DNA of 64,000 bases from Streptomyces sp. NBC_00461 (GTDB lineage: Bacteria; Actinomycetota; Actinomycetes; Streptomycetales; Streptomycetaceae), in NCBI RefSeq assembly GCF_036013935.1, contig NZ_CP107902.1, positions 3,133,001 to 3,197,000 on the forward strand, written 5' to 3'. The number at the start of each line of letters is the position of its first letter. Within the stretch, counting starts at the first letter, position 1. A program made the translations under genes and the position numbers. The notes under the pieces are model-generated. The model made no database searches and was not told the DNA's origin. It was given only the letters and a program-made list of their open reading frames with translations. This document shows, piece by piece, positions 53,241 through 61,737 of this stretch.

Positions 53241-53252
53241 GACCGATCGTTC
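53241..53252. promoter_or_regulatory. TetR-type operator inside the promoter of the TetR gene
   Basis: GACCGATCGTTC is close to the palindrome GACCGATCGGTC (5 of 6 pairs). It overlaps TTGACC (53239-53244), the -35 of a promoter whose -10 is TAGGCT 18 bp downstream, so binding would block transcription of the TetR gene. Confidence 0.6.
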
Positions 53253-53275
53253 TCATTGAATCTAGGCTGCAGCCC

Positions 53276-53860
53276 GTGGCCAGGACCAAGGAGTTCGATC
53301 CGGATGCCGCGCTGCAGGCAGCCCTGGAGCTGTTCTGGCAGCGCGGCTACGAGGCGACGTCGATGTCCGACCTGGTGAACCACCTCGGCATCGGACGCGC
53401 CAGCATCTACGCGACCTTCGGCAGCAAACACGAGCTGTACCTCAGGGCGCTGGAGCGCTACGACCGGGCAGGGCTCCCGCCGATCGTGCGGGAACTGTCC
53501 CAGCCTGGCCCCGCCCTGCCCGCCGTACGAGCGGTCGTACGGCGCTACGCCGCCGAGGCGGCCGACGAGCAACTGCGCCTGAACGGCTGCCTGGTGACGA
53601 ACACCGCGAGCGAACTGGCTCCGCACGACCCGGTGGCCAAGCGGAGCGTGGAGCGCAACTGGGACCAACTGGAGACCGTGCTGCACTCGGCACTGGTGCG
53701 CGCACAGGCACAGGACGAGCTGCCGGCCGACCGCGACCCGCTGACCCTCGCCCGCATGCTGCTGGTGCTGATGCAGGGCCTGCGGGTGGTCGGCAAGGCC
53801 TCCGCCGATCCGGCCCGGGTCCGGGACGCGGCGGAACAGGCGCTGGCACTGCTGAACTGA
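53276..53860 (+). CDS. TetR-family regulator
   Basis: A 194-residue TetR protein. The DNA-binding domain is KEFDPDAALQAALELFWQRG to the recognition helix GIGRASIYATFGSKHELYLR (about residues 38-58), followed by an all-helical domain of AcrR/TetR_C type. GTG at 53276 is only about 8 nt downstream of the promoter's -10, so the transcript is likely leaderless or nearly so. A matching operator lies before the SDR gene that follows, implying joint control. Confidence 0.85.
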   Translation: MARTKEFDPDAALQAALELFWQRGYEATSMSDLVNHLGIGRASIYATFGSKHELYLRALERYDRAGLPPIVRELSQPGPALPAVRAVVRRYAAEAADEQLRLNGCLVTNTASELAPHDPVAKRSVERNWDQLETVLHSALVRAQAQDELPADRDPLTLARMLLVLMQGLRVVGKASADPARVRDAAEQALALLN

Positions 53861-53902
53861 GCCCAAAGGACGGGCGGCGCCTTTTCGCATGTCGCCATTC
53901 TG

Positions 53903-53914
53903 AACCGATCAGTC
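53903..53914. promoter_or_regulatory. TetR-type operator upstream of the SDR gene
   Basis: AACCGATCAGTC shares ACCGATC with the site at 53241-53252 and is 4 of 6 pairs palindromic around GATC. It lies 16 bp before the SDR ATG at 53930. The shared motif suggests that the TetR protein represses this gene. Confidence 0.55.
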
Positions 53915-53929
53915 AAAATAGGGGGGACC

Positions 53930-54730
53930 ATGACCAGGCCGATGACCAGGACCACGACGGGTATCAGGACCAGTCGTTTCACCGACCGGACCGTGCTCGT
54001 CACCGGTGCCGGCTCCGGCATCGGACGGGCGGTCGCGCTCGCGTTCGCGGCGGAGGGAGCACAGGTCGTCGTGGCCGGACGCCGCCGGGAACCGCTCGAC
54101 GAGACGGTCCGGCTGATCGAGGAGCAGGGAGGCAAGGCCCTCGCGGTCACCGCCGACGTGTCCGAGGCCGCCGGAACCGAAGCCCTGGTGCGGGCCGCGG
54201 TGGACCGCTTCGGCTCCCTCGACGTGGCCGTCAACAACGCGGGCGTGTTCCGGGGCGGCGGCCCGCTGGCCGACCTCCCCGAGGCCGACTGGCACACCCA
54301 GCTCGACACCAACCTCACCGGCGTCTTCCTGGCTCTCCGCGCCCAGATCCACCAGATGCGCACCCAGCCGTCGGGCGGCGCGATCGTGAACATCGCGTCC
54401 AACCTCGGCGCGCACACGCGCGTCCCGGGCGCCGCCGCCTACGCCGCGACCAAGGCCGCCGTATCAGCCCTGACCAGGGGCGCCGCCCTCGACCACATCC
54501 GCGAGGGCGTCCGGATCAACGCGGTCAGCCCCGGCGCCACCGCCACCCCCATGTCGCTGCGCGCCGGGGAGACGGAGGCCGAGCGCGCGGAGCGGGCCGC
54601 GGCCACGCTGCCCCTCGGCCGCGTCTCGGCCACCCAGGAGGTGGCCGCCGCCGTCCTCTACCTGGCCTCGGACGACGCGGCGTCGGTGGTCGGCACGGAC
54701 CTGGTGGTGGACAGCGGCGCCACGGCCTGA
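53930..54730 (+). CDS. Short-chain dehydrogenase/reductase (classical SDR)
   Basis: A 266-residue oxidoreductase with the cofactor motif TVLVTGAGSGIGRAVALAF near residue 22, NNAG near 101 (VAVNNAGVFRGGG), the catalytic Ser/Tyr/Lys (IVNIASN, then AYAATKAAV near 170) and INAVSPGATATPM near 200. ATG 53930 has AGGGGGG upstream. It is the probable target of the upstream TetR regulator. Substrate unknown. Confidence 0.88.
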   Translation: MTRPMTRTTTGIRTSRFTDRTVLVTGAGSGIGRAVALAFAAEGAQVVVAGRRREPLDETVRLIEEQGGKALAVTADVSEAAGTEALVRAAVDRFGSLDVAVNNAGVFRGGGPLADLPEADWHTQLDTNLTGVFLALRAQIHQMRTQPSGGAIVNIASNLGAHTRVPGAAAYAATKAAVSALTRGAALDHIREGVRINAVSPGATATPMSLRAGETEAERAERAAATLPLGRVSATQEVAAAVLYLASDDAASVVGTDLVVDSGATA

Positions 54731-54740
54731 CCGCTCACGC

Positions 54741-55667
54741 TCACACCTTGAGGCCGGCGTATGTCACGCCCGTCAGCTGCTCGGACGCGGCCCAAAGCAG
54801 CTCCCCCGCACGGTCGTCGAGCGTCCACGGCGCCCGCCACGAGGGCCCCGGCGCGCCGCGCCACATCATGAACGACGGTCCGGTGAAGGAGTCGGGCCGT
54901 ACGCCGGGGGCCGTTGCCGCGTACAGCGTGCTCAGCGCGCCGGCCTCCGCCGACTGTGCGAGAACTCGGTTGCCGATCTCCATCACCCACCCGGCGAGCC
55001 TGCGCCCCTCCATCCGGGGTGCGGTGCCCTGCAGATTGGTGGCCGCGTACCCGGGGTGGGCCGCGGCCGCCACCACGTCCGCCCCGTGTGCCGCCAGCCT
55101 GCGCGCCAGCTCGTGCGTGAAGAGAAGGTTGGCCGTCTTGGAGCGGGCGTAGGCGATCCAACGCCGGTAGCGGCGCTCGCTGTTGAGGTCGTCGAGGTCG
55201 ATGTTGGCCATGGCGTGCGCCTCGCTGGAGACGGTCACGACACGCGCTCCGGGCGTGCCGAGCAGCACGGGCAACAGCAGCCCGGTCAGGGCGAAGTGCC
55301 CCAGGTGGTTGACCCCGAACTGCGTCTCGAACCCGTCCGCGGTCGTACCGTACGGCAACGCCATCACCCCGGCGTTGTTGACGAGCAGATCGAGCCACTC
55401 GTAACCGAACCGGCTCGCGAACTCCCGTACGGACCCCAGGTCCCCGAGATCGAGCCGGGCGAACTCCGCGATCGCGCCCGGCACTTCGCGCACGATCCGA
55501 TCGGCCGCCGCACTCCCCCGCACCTCGCTGCGACACGCGAGCACGACCCGCGCCCCCTTGCGCGCCAGCTCCCGCGCGACCACGTACCCGAGCCCGCTGT
55601 TGGCCCCGGTGACGACGGCGACCCGGCCGCTCAGGTCGGGCACGCCCTTCTCGCTCCAGCCGGACAT
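54741..55667 (-). CDS. Short-chain dehydrogenase/reductase, retinol-dehydrogenase-like
   Basis: A 308-residue SDR. It contains VAVVTGANSGLGYVVARELA near residue 15, LLVNNAGVMALPYG near 92, the active-site Tyr/Lys in RRWIAYARSKTANLLF near 166 and HPGYAATNLQ near 200, the pattern of the retinol-dehydrogenase/WWOX-like branch. The ATG at 55667 has GGAGGGAG upstream; the frame runs on to 55754 without signals. It is convergent with the TetR-regulated SDR (10-bp gap). Confidence 0.87.
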   Translation of the reverse strand: MSGWSEKGVPDLSGRVAVVTGANSGLGYVVARELARKGARVVLACRSEVRGSAAADRIVREVPGAIAEFARLDLGDLGSVREFASRFGYEWLDLLVNNAGVMALPYGTTADGFETQFGVNHLGHFALTGLLLPVLLGTPGARVVTVSSEAHAMANIDLDDLNSERRYRRWIAYARSKTANLLFTHELARRLAAHGADVVAAAAHPGYAATNLQGTAPRMEGRRLAGWVMEIGNRVLAQSAEAGALSTLYAATAPGVRPDSFTGPSFMMWRGAPGPSWRAPWTLDDRAGELLWAASEQLTGVTYAGLKV

Positions 55668-55735
55668 GGCGACTCCCTCCACGAGCGGGCGAACACCCAG
55701 CGTACGAGACGAGCCCCGCCGACCGGAGGACACAA

Positions 55736-55767
55736 GAGGGCGGCACCCCCGCACGGGTGCCGCCCTC
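55736..55767. terminator. Hairpin terminator downstream of ppdK
   Basis: Perfect 13-bp stem GAGGGCGGCACCC/GGGTGCCGCCCTC with a 6-nt loop, between the end of ppdK (55848) and the start of the SDR gene (55667) on the minus strand. Confidence 0.8.
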
Positions 55768-55847
55768 TCCTGGTGATCCGGAACCGCCGCCCATCGGTGT
55801 TGAGGGTCGGGGACGGGCGGCGGCTCCGGGGTTCAGTGGCCGTCGGG

Positions 55848-58568
55848 TCAGCGGTGGTCGCTGCCCGTCGACTGTGTGGCCGCGCGGCCCGCCTCCAGGC
55901 GCGCCACCGGGATCCGGAACGGCGAGCAGGAGACGTAGTCCAGACCCACCTCGTGGAAGAAGTGGACCGACTCCGGGTCACCGCCGTGCTCGCCGCAGAC
56001 ACCGAGCTTCAGGTCGGGACGGGTCTCGCGGCCCGCCTGCACGGCGGACTTGACCAGCGAACCCACGCCGTCCCTGTCGATGGTCTCGAACGGGCTGACG
56101 CCGAAGATGCCCTTCTCCAGGTAGGCCGTGAAGAACGAGGCCTCCACGTCGTCCCGGCTGAAGCCCCACACCGTCTGGGTGAGGTCGTTCGTGCCGAAGG
56201 AGAAGAACTCCGCCGCCTCCGCGATCTGGCCGGCCGTGAGCGCGGCCCGCGGCAGCTCGATCATCGTGCCGATGGCGAGCTTGAGCTGCGTACCGGTCGC
56301 GGCCTCGACCTCGGCGATGACCTGGTCGGCCTCCTCGCGGACGATCTCCAGCTCCTGGACCGTGCCGACGAGCGGGATCATGATCTCGGCGCGCGGGTCA
56401 CCCTTGGCGTTCTTGCGCTCGGCCGCGGCCTCGGCGATCGCCCGGACCTGCATCGTGAACAGGCCGGGGATGACAAGTCCCAGACGTACGCCGCGCAGGC
56501 CCAGCATCGGGTTCTGCTCGTGCAGCCGGTGCACGGCCTGGAGCAGGCGCAGCTCGTTCTCGTGCGGGTCCTTGCGGGACTCGGCAAGGGCGACCCGCAC
56601 CGACAGTTCGGTGATGTCCGGCAGGAACTCGTGCAGCGGCGGGTCCAGCAGCCGGACGGTGACGGGCAGGCCGTCCATCGCCGAGAACAGGTCCACGAAG
56701 TCCTGCTTCTGCAGCGGAAGGAGCTGCTTGAGGGACTCCTCGCGCTCGTCGTCCGTGTCGGCCAGGATGAGACGCTCGACCAGCTCACGGCGGTCACCGA
56801 GGAACATGTGCTCCGTACGGCACAGGCCGATGCCCTGCGCCCCGAAGCGGCGCGCACGCAGCGCGTCCTCGGCGTTGTCCGCGTTGGCGCGCACCCGCAG
56901 GCGGCGCTTGCGGTCGGCGAACGCCATGATCCGGTGCACGGCCTCGACCAGCTCGTCGGCGTCGTTGGCGCCCGCGTGCATCCGGCCCTCGAAGTACTCC
57001 ACGACCGGGGAGGGGACGACGGGCACCTCACCGAGGTACACCTTGCCGCTCGAACCGTCGATGGAGATGAGGTCGCCCTCCTCCACCACGTGCCCGCCGG
57101 GCACGGTCATCCGCCGGCGCTTGGTGTCGACCTCCAGCTCCTCGGCACCGCAGACACAGGTCTTGCCCATGCCGCGCGCGACGACGGCCGCGTGGGAGGT
57201 CTTGCCGCCGCGCGAGGTCAGGATGCCCTCGGCCGCGATCATGCCGTCGAGGTCGTCGGGGTTGGTCTCCCGGCGGACCAGGATGACCTTCTCGCCCGAG
57301 CGCGACCACTTCACGGCGGTGTACGAGTCGAAGACCGCCTTGCCGACCGCCGCGCCCGGCGAGGCCGCGATGCCCCGGCCGACCTTCTCGACCTTCGCGT
57401 CCTCGTCGAAGCGCGGGAACATCAGCTGGGCGAGCTGGGCGCCGGTGACCCGCTGCAGCGCCTCGGTCTCGTCGATGAGTCCCTGGTCCACGAGCTGCGT
57501 GGCGATGCGGAAGGCGGCACCGGCCGTCCGCTTGCCGACGCGCGTCTGCAGCATCCACAGCTGCCCGCGCTCGATGGTGAACTCGATGTCGCAGAGATCC
57601 TTGTAGTGGTTCTCCAGGGTCTCCATGATCTGCATCAGCTGATCGTACGACTTCTTGTCGATCTGCTCCAGCTCCGCGAGCGGGACGGTGTTGCGGATGC
57701 CCGCCACCACGTCCTCGCCCTGCGCGTTCTGCAGGTAGTCGCCGTAGACGCCCTGGTGGCCGGAGGCCGGGTCGCGGGTGAACGCGACGCCCGTGCCGGA
57801 GTCCGGGCCGAGGTTGCCGAACACCATCGAGCAGACGTTGACGGCCGTACCGAGGTCGTGCGGGATGCGCTCCTGGCGGCGGTAGAGCTTGGCGCGCTCG
57901 GTGTTCCAGGAGTCGAAGACCGCGTGGATGGCGAGGTCCATCTGCTCACGCGGGTCCTGCGGGAAGTCGCGGCCGGCCTCGGTCTTGACGATCTTCTTGA
58001 ACTTGGTGACGAGCTTCTTGAGGTCGGCGGCCTCCAGCTCGGTGTCGACGGTGACCTTCTTGGCCGCCTTCGCCGCCTCCAGCGCGTCCTCGAAGAGCTC
58101 GCCGTCGACGCCGAGGACCGTCTTGCCGAACATCTGGATGAGGCGGCGGTACGAGTCCCAGGCGAACCGCTCGTCGCCGGCCTGCTCGGCGAGGCCCTTC
58201 ACGGACTTGTCGGAGAGCCCGATGTTCAGGACCGTGTCCATCATTCCGGGCATCGAGAACTTCGCGCCGGAGCGGACCGAGACGAGCAGAGGGTTGTCGG
58301 CCTGACCGAGCTTCTTGCCCATGCGGGCCTCAAGAGCGTCGAGGTGCGCACTCACCTCGTCACGCAGTGCCGCCGGCTCCTCGCCACTGTCGAGGTAGAC
58401 CTTGCAGGCTTCCGTCGTGATGGTGAAGCCAGGGGGAACGGGGAGTCCCAGGTTGGTCATCTCCGCGAGGTTCGCGCCCTTGCCACCCAGGAGGTCCTTG
58501 AGGTCTTTGTTTCCCTCGGTGAAGTCGTAAACGAACTTCGCTACGTGGGGTTCTTTGTTTTCCGACAC
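55848..58568 (-). CDS. ppdK: Pyruvate, phosphate dikinase
   Basis: A 906-residue enzyme interconverting pyruvate, ATP and phosphate with PEP, AMP and pyrophosphate. The N-terminal ATP-grasp region starts VYDFTEGNKDLKDLLGGKGA; the phosphorylated His is in GGKTSHAAVVARG (about residue 457), and the C-terminal PEP/pyruvate barrel contains LGVCGEHGGDPESVHFFHEV and the conserved Cys in DYVSCSPFRIP. Length and order of domains are normal. Upstream there is a leader with inverted repeats at 58618-58642 and palindromes further up, so expression is probably controlled. Confidence 0.95.
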   Translation of the reverse strand: MSENKEPHVAKFVYDFTEGNKDLKDLLGGKGANLAEMTNLGLPVPPGFTITTEACKVYLDSGEEPAALRDEVSAHLDALEARMGKKLGQADNPLLVSVRSGAKFSMPGMMDTVLNIGLSDKSVKGLAEQAGDERFAWDSYRRLIQMFGKTVLGVDGELFEDALEAAKAAKKVTVDTELEAADLKKLVTKFKKIVKTEAGRDFPQDPREQMDLAIHAVFDSWNTERAKLYRRQERIPHDLGTAVNVCSMVFGNLGPDSGTGVAFTRDPASGHQGVYGDYLQNAQGEDVVAGIRNTVPLAELEQIDKKSYDQLMQIMETLENHYKDLCDIEFTIERGQLWMLQTRVGKRTAGAAFRIATQLVDQGLIDETEALQRVTGAQLAQLMFPRFDEDAKVEKVGRGIAASPGAAVGKAVFDSYTAVKWSRSGEKVILVRRETNPDDLDGMIAAEGILTSRGGKTSHAAVVARGMGKTCVCGAEELEVDTKRRRMTVPGGHVVEEGDLISIDGSSGKVYLGEVPVVPSPVVEYFEGRMHAGANDADELVEAVHRIMAFADRKRRLRVRANADNAEDALRARRFGAQGIGLCRTEHMFLGDRRELVERLILADTDDEREESLKQLLPLQKQDFVDLFSAMDGLPVTVRLLDPPLHEFLPDITELSVRVALAESRKDPHENELRLLQAVHRLHEQNPMLGLRGVRLGLVIPGLFTMQVRAIAEAAAERKNAKGDPRAEIMIPLVGTVQELEIVREEADQVIAEVEAATGTQLKLAIGTMIELPRAALTAGQIAEAAEFFSFGTNDLTQTVWGFSRDDVEASFFTAYLEKGIFGVSPFETIDRDGVGSLVKSAVQAGRETRPDLKLGVCGEHGGDPESVHFFHEVGLDYVSCSPFRIPVARLEAGRAATQSTGSDHR

Positions 58569-58617
58569 GGTCTCGACTCCCTCGAGGACGCGGTGGCTGC
58601 CCTGACGGCGAGGAACA

Positions 58618-58642
58618 TACCCAGATCGAAGGCTTCTGGGTA
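58618..58642. promoter_or_regulatory. Inverted repeat in the ppdK leader
   Basis: TACCCAGA-N9-TCTGGGTA, a perfect 8+8 inverted repeat, 50 bp upstream of the ppdK start. It may be an operator for a dimeric regulator or a leader hairpin. Confidence 0.5.
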
Positions 58643-58770
58643 CGTCTACTCACGTGTCATGCGCCCGTAACCACTCGTCCGCCAGTGGATCGAAAGTCAA
58701 AGCTTGGCAAGCGATGACGGGCGGATGTTTTCACTTCTTGAACACAGCCCCCCTCACTCACCCGAGAAAT

Positions 58771-58886
58771 CCGCTCATGTGAGCGGCTCTCGGCACGTCT
58801 GATTTCGATCGATGAACGATCAAGGGGTGGCACTGCGTGCCACCCCTTGGAGAAGTGCAGTCGCTCATGATCCGCTCATCTGAGCG
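58771..58886. promoter_or_regulatory. Pair of CGCTCA-N2-TGAGCG palindromes between ppdK and the ROK gene
   Basis: CCGCTCA-TG-TGAGCGG at 58771-58786 and CGCTCA-TC-TGAGCG at 58873-58886, plus a half-site CGCTCA near 58862. They flank the hairpin at 58821-58849. No gene lies in 58569-58974; these and the repeat at 58618 are all that stands out. Confidence 0.5.
58821..58849. terminator. Strong hairpin downstream of the ROK gene
   Basis: Perfect 13-bp stem CAAGGGGTGGCAC/GTGCCACCCCTTG with a TGC loop. It is 126 bp past the ROK gene's stop on the minus strand and upstream of ppdK, insulating the two. Confidence 0.75.
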
Positions 58887-58974
58887 CAGCCCTTATCAAG
58901 GGTGGCAAGAATCACGCTGTCACAGGCGGCCAGATTTCACCATGCGGACGCGACCTGGGACGGAAACGCGGCCG

Positions 58975-60177
58975 TCACACGCCCATCGCGAGCAGCCGCT
59001 CCTCCACCCGCTCCGGCGCGTACAGGTGCTCCACGACCAGCGCCCCGGCCCCCACCAGCCCGGCCCGCTCCCCGAGCCGGGCGGTCACGACGTCCAGATG
59101 GGCCGTGGAGCGGGGCAGCGCCCGCTGGTACAGCAACTCCCGGACCCCCGTGAGGAAGGGAGTTCCGGCCAAATCCCCGGCGATCATCAGCACGCCGGGG
59201 TTCAGCAGCGTGACGACGGTCGCCAGGACGTCCCCCACCAGCCGCCCGGCCTCGCGGGCGAGCCCGACCGCCTCGGGATGCCCGGCCGCGAGCAGATCCC
59301 GCACATCCGAGCCGGAGGCCGTCGGCAACCCGGCCTCCGCGAGCCGCCGGGCGACGGCACCACCGCTCGCGACGGCGGCGAGACAGCCGTACGCACCGCA
59401 CCGGCACAGCGCCTCCGTGCCCACCCGGATGTGCCCGATGTCGCCGGCGCCCCCGTCGATGCCCCGGTAGATCGACCCGTCGACCACGACCCCCGCGCCG
59501 ATACCGGTCGACACCTTGACCAGCACGAACGCCGAACAGTCGTCGTACCCCGTGCGCTGTTCGCCGTACGCCATCAGATTCGCGTCATTGTCCACGAGCA
59601 CCGGCACCACCCCCGCCCCCTCGCCCGCGCACTCGGCGAAGGCTCCGGCAAGGCGGCCTCTTATGTCGTGGCCGTCCCAGCCCGGCATGATCGGCGGCTG
59701 TACGACCCGGCCGGTGTCGCTGTCGACGGGCCCCGGCACCGCGAGCCCGATCCCGCAGACCGTCCGAGCCGGCTGCCCGGCCTTCTCCAGCAACTCGGCG
59801 AACCAGCGGCCGAGTTCACCGAGTACGACGTCCGGGCCGTCCTCGATGACGAGCGTGCCGGAGTGCTCGGCGAGGATCTCGCCGGCCAGCGAGAGGACGG
59901 CCGCGCGGGCGTGGCGGGTGTCGAGGTCGGCGGCCAGGACCACCGCGTGCTCGTCGTCGAACTCCAGGGTGATGGAGGGGCGTCCGCCGAGGGGCGAGTC
60001 GACCGGGCCGCCGGCGCCCTCGCGCAGCCAGCCCGCGCGGAAGAGCCGGTCGAGGCGCTGGCCGACGGTGGCGCGGGAGAGCCCGGTGGCCTGCTGGAGC
60101 GCGCCGCGCGTGGTGGCCCGCCCGCTTCGTACCAGTTCGAGCAGATCGCCGGCGCGAGCCTGGCCGCGTCCAGTCAT
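58975..60177 (-). CDS. ROK-family transcriptional regulator
   Basis: A 400-residue repressor-type ROK protein: an N-terminal winged helix (GALQQATGLSRATVGQRLDR, about residues 25-45), then the sugar-kinase-like domain with VVLAADLDTRHARAAVLSLA, ILVDNDANLMAYGEQ and the zinc-binding CRCGAYGCLAAV signature near 265. ATG 60177 is preferred because AAGGGGG precedes it; a GTG at 60183 is also possible. It is divergent from two glycoside-hydrolase-like genes, which it probably regulates in response to a sugar. Confidence 0.87.
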   Translation of the reverse strand: MTGRGQARAGDLLELVRSGRATTRGALQQATGLSRATVGQRLDRLFRAGWLREGAGGPVDSPLGGRPSITLEFDDEHAVVLAADLDTRHARAAVLSLAGEILAEHSGTLVIEDGPDVVLGELGRWFAELLEKAGQPARTVCGIGLAVPGPVDSDTGRVVQPPIMPGWDGHDIRGRLAGAFAECAGEGAGVVPVLVDNDANLMAYGEQRTGYDDCSAFVLVKVSTGIGAGVVVDGSIYRGIDGGAGDIGHIRVGTEALCRCGAYGCLAAVASGGAVARRLAEAGLPTASGSDVRDLLAAGHPEAVGLAREAGRLVGDVLATVVTLLNPGVLMIAGDLAGTPFLTGVRELLYQRALPRSTAHLDVVTARLGERAGLVGAGALVVEHLYAPERVEERLLAMGV

Positions 60178-60297
60178 GCGCACCCCCTTGTGTTTCTCAA
60201 GCCTGCATTACATATTGAGTTTTGCGTGTTAAATAGACGTAACTCTACGGTAGCCACGACCGAACCGGTCGTCCGCACGTCCTTCGGGGAGCCCTGA

Positions 60298-61737
60298 GTG
60301 GATCGCACTGTCCAACTCGCCAGCCGTGCCGCACAGCACCCCATTGCATACGATCCACCGCCCGAGCCGGATGAGCTGCACCTCGGAGCCGTGCGCGTAC
60401 TGGAGGACAACTGGACGGGAGCCTCCACCGTCCCCTCGCGCAGCCTGTATCCGCACCAGTGGTCCTGGGACTCCGCGTTCATCGCGATCGGCCTCAGACA
60501 TCTGTCGCCGTTACGGGCGCAGCGGGAGCTGGAGACGCTGCTGGACGCCCAGTGGGAGGACGGGCGGATCCCGCACATCGTCTTCAACCCCTCCGTCCCG
60601 CTCGACGCGTACTTCCCGAGCCCCGACTTCTGGCGCTCCTCGACCGCGGGGCGCGCCGCGGGCGCCCCGCGCACCGTACAGACCTCAGGCATCGTGCAGC
60701 CACCGGTGCACGCGCTCGCCGCCTGGCTGGTGCACTGCGCCGACCCGGGCCTGTCCCGCGCCCGCGGCTTCCTCACCCGGGTGTATCCCCGCCTGGCCGC
60801 CTGGCACCGCTATCTGCTGCACCGCCGTGACCTCGGCGGAGGCGGCCTGGTGTCCGTCGTCCACCCCTGGGAGCAGGGCATGGACAACAGCCCCTGCTGG
60901 GATGCCCCGCTGGCCCGCGTCACCCCCGCCCCGGCCCGCTCCTTCCGCCGCGCCGACCTCGACCACGGGGCCGCCGAGGACCGGCCGACGGACCTGGACT
61001 ACGGGCGGTACGTGCGGCTGGCGACGGACTACCGGGATCGCGAATACGCCGACGGAGCATCCGAGTTCGCCGTCGAGGACCCCTCCTTCAATGCCCTGCT
61101 CATCGCCTCCGAGCACGCCCTGTCCCGGGTGGCGGACGAGCTGGGCGCGACGGGCGCGGCCCGCCGCGCGCGGGCGGAGCGGCTGACGACCGCAATGCTC
61201 GACCGCCTGTGGGACCCCACCGAGCAGATGTTCTTCTGCCGGGACGTCCGCAGCGACGAGCTGATCCCGGAGCGAAGCGTCTCGGGCCTGCTCCCCCTCC
61301 TGCTGCCCACGCTGCCGCGCGGGACGGCCGACGCCCTCGTGCGCACGACCCGCGGACCGCACTTCGGACTCGGCAGCTCGACCCGCCTCCCCCCGTCCTA
61401 CGACCTCCTCGGCGAGGCCTTCGACCCGCACCGCTACTGGCGCGGCCCGGCCTGGTTCAACACGAGCTGGCTGCTGGAGCGGGGGCTGCGCACCCACGGC
61501 GAGCAGGCGATGGCCGACGCGCTGCGGGAGGCCGTCCTGGACATCGCCGGCACCTCCGGGTTCGCGGAGTACGTGGACCCGCACACCGGCGAGGCGTGCG
61601 GTGCGACCGGGTTCGGCTGGACCGCCGCGCTCGCGCTGGATCTGCTCCACATGCGCCCCGGACACGGCGTGTCCCTCATGGGCGACGGCACGTTCGACAG
61701 CAGTGACAAGGGAGTCAGGGGAGGGGACCGGGCATGA
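60298..61737 (+). CDS. MGH1/GH63-like glycoside hydrolase (trehalase-like alpha/alpha-barrel)
   Basis: A 479-residue (alpha/alpha)6-barrel enzyme of the mannosylglycerate-hydrolase-like/GH63 group. Landmarks are QWSWDSAFIAIGLRHLSP near residue 55, EDGRIPHIVFNPSVPLDAYF near 85, WEQGMDNSPCWDAPL near 197, and ALLIASEHALSRVADELGAT near 265. The acid/base Asp is probably that in GMDNSP. GTG 60298 lies 114 bp from the divergent ROK gene. It overlaps the next gene by ATGA. Possible substrates are glucosyl- or mannosylglycerate, or trehalose-like sugars. Confidence 0.82.
   Translation: MDRTVQLASRAAQHPIAYDPPPEPDELHLGAVRVLEDNWTGASTVPSRSLYPHQWSWDSAFIAIGLRHLSPLRAQRELETLLDAQWEDGRIPHIVFNPSVPLDAYFPSPDFWRSSTAGRAAGAPRTVQTSGIVQPPVHALAAWLVHCADPGLSRARGFLTRVYPRLAAWHRYLLHRRDLGGGGLVSVVHPWEQGMDNSPCWDAPLARVTPAPARSFRRADLDHGAAEDRPTDLDYGRYVRLATDYRDREYADGASEFAVEDPSFNALLIASEHALSRVADELGATGAARRARAERLTTAMLDRLWDPTEQMFFCRDVRSDELIPERSVSGLLPLLLPTLPRGTADALVRTTRGPHFGLGSSTRLPPSYDLLGEAFDPHRYWRGPAWFNTSWLLERGLRTHGEQAMADALREAVLDIAGTSGFAEYVDPHTGEACGATGFGWTAALALDLLHMRPGHGVSLMGDGTFDSSDKGVRGGDRA

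Noticed and set aside
55056..58670. Open frame of 1204 codons on the plus strand over the SDR and ppdK genes
   Set aside because: It lies antisense to two clear genes with well-placed motifs; its composition is that of antisense Streptomyces DNA.
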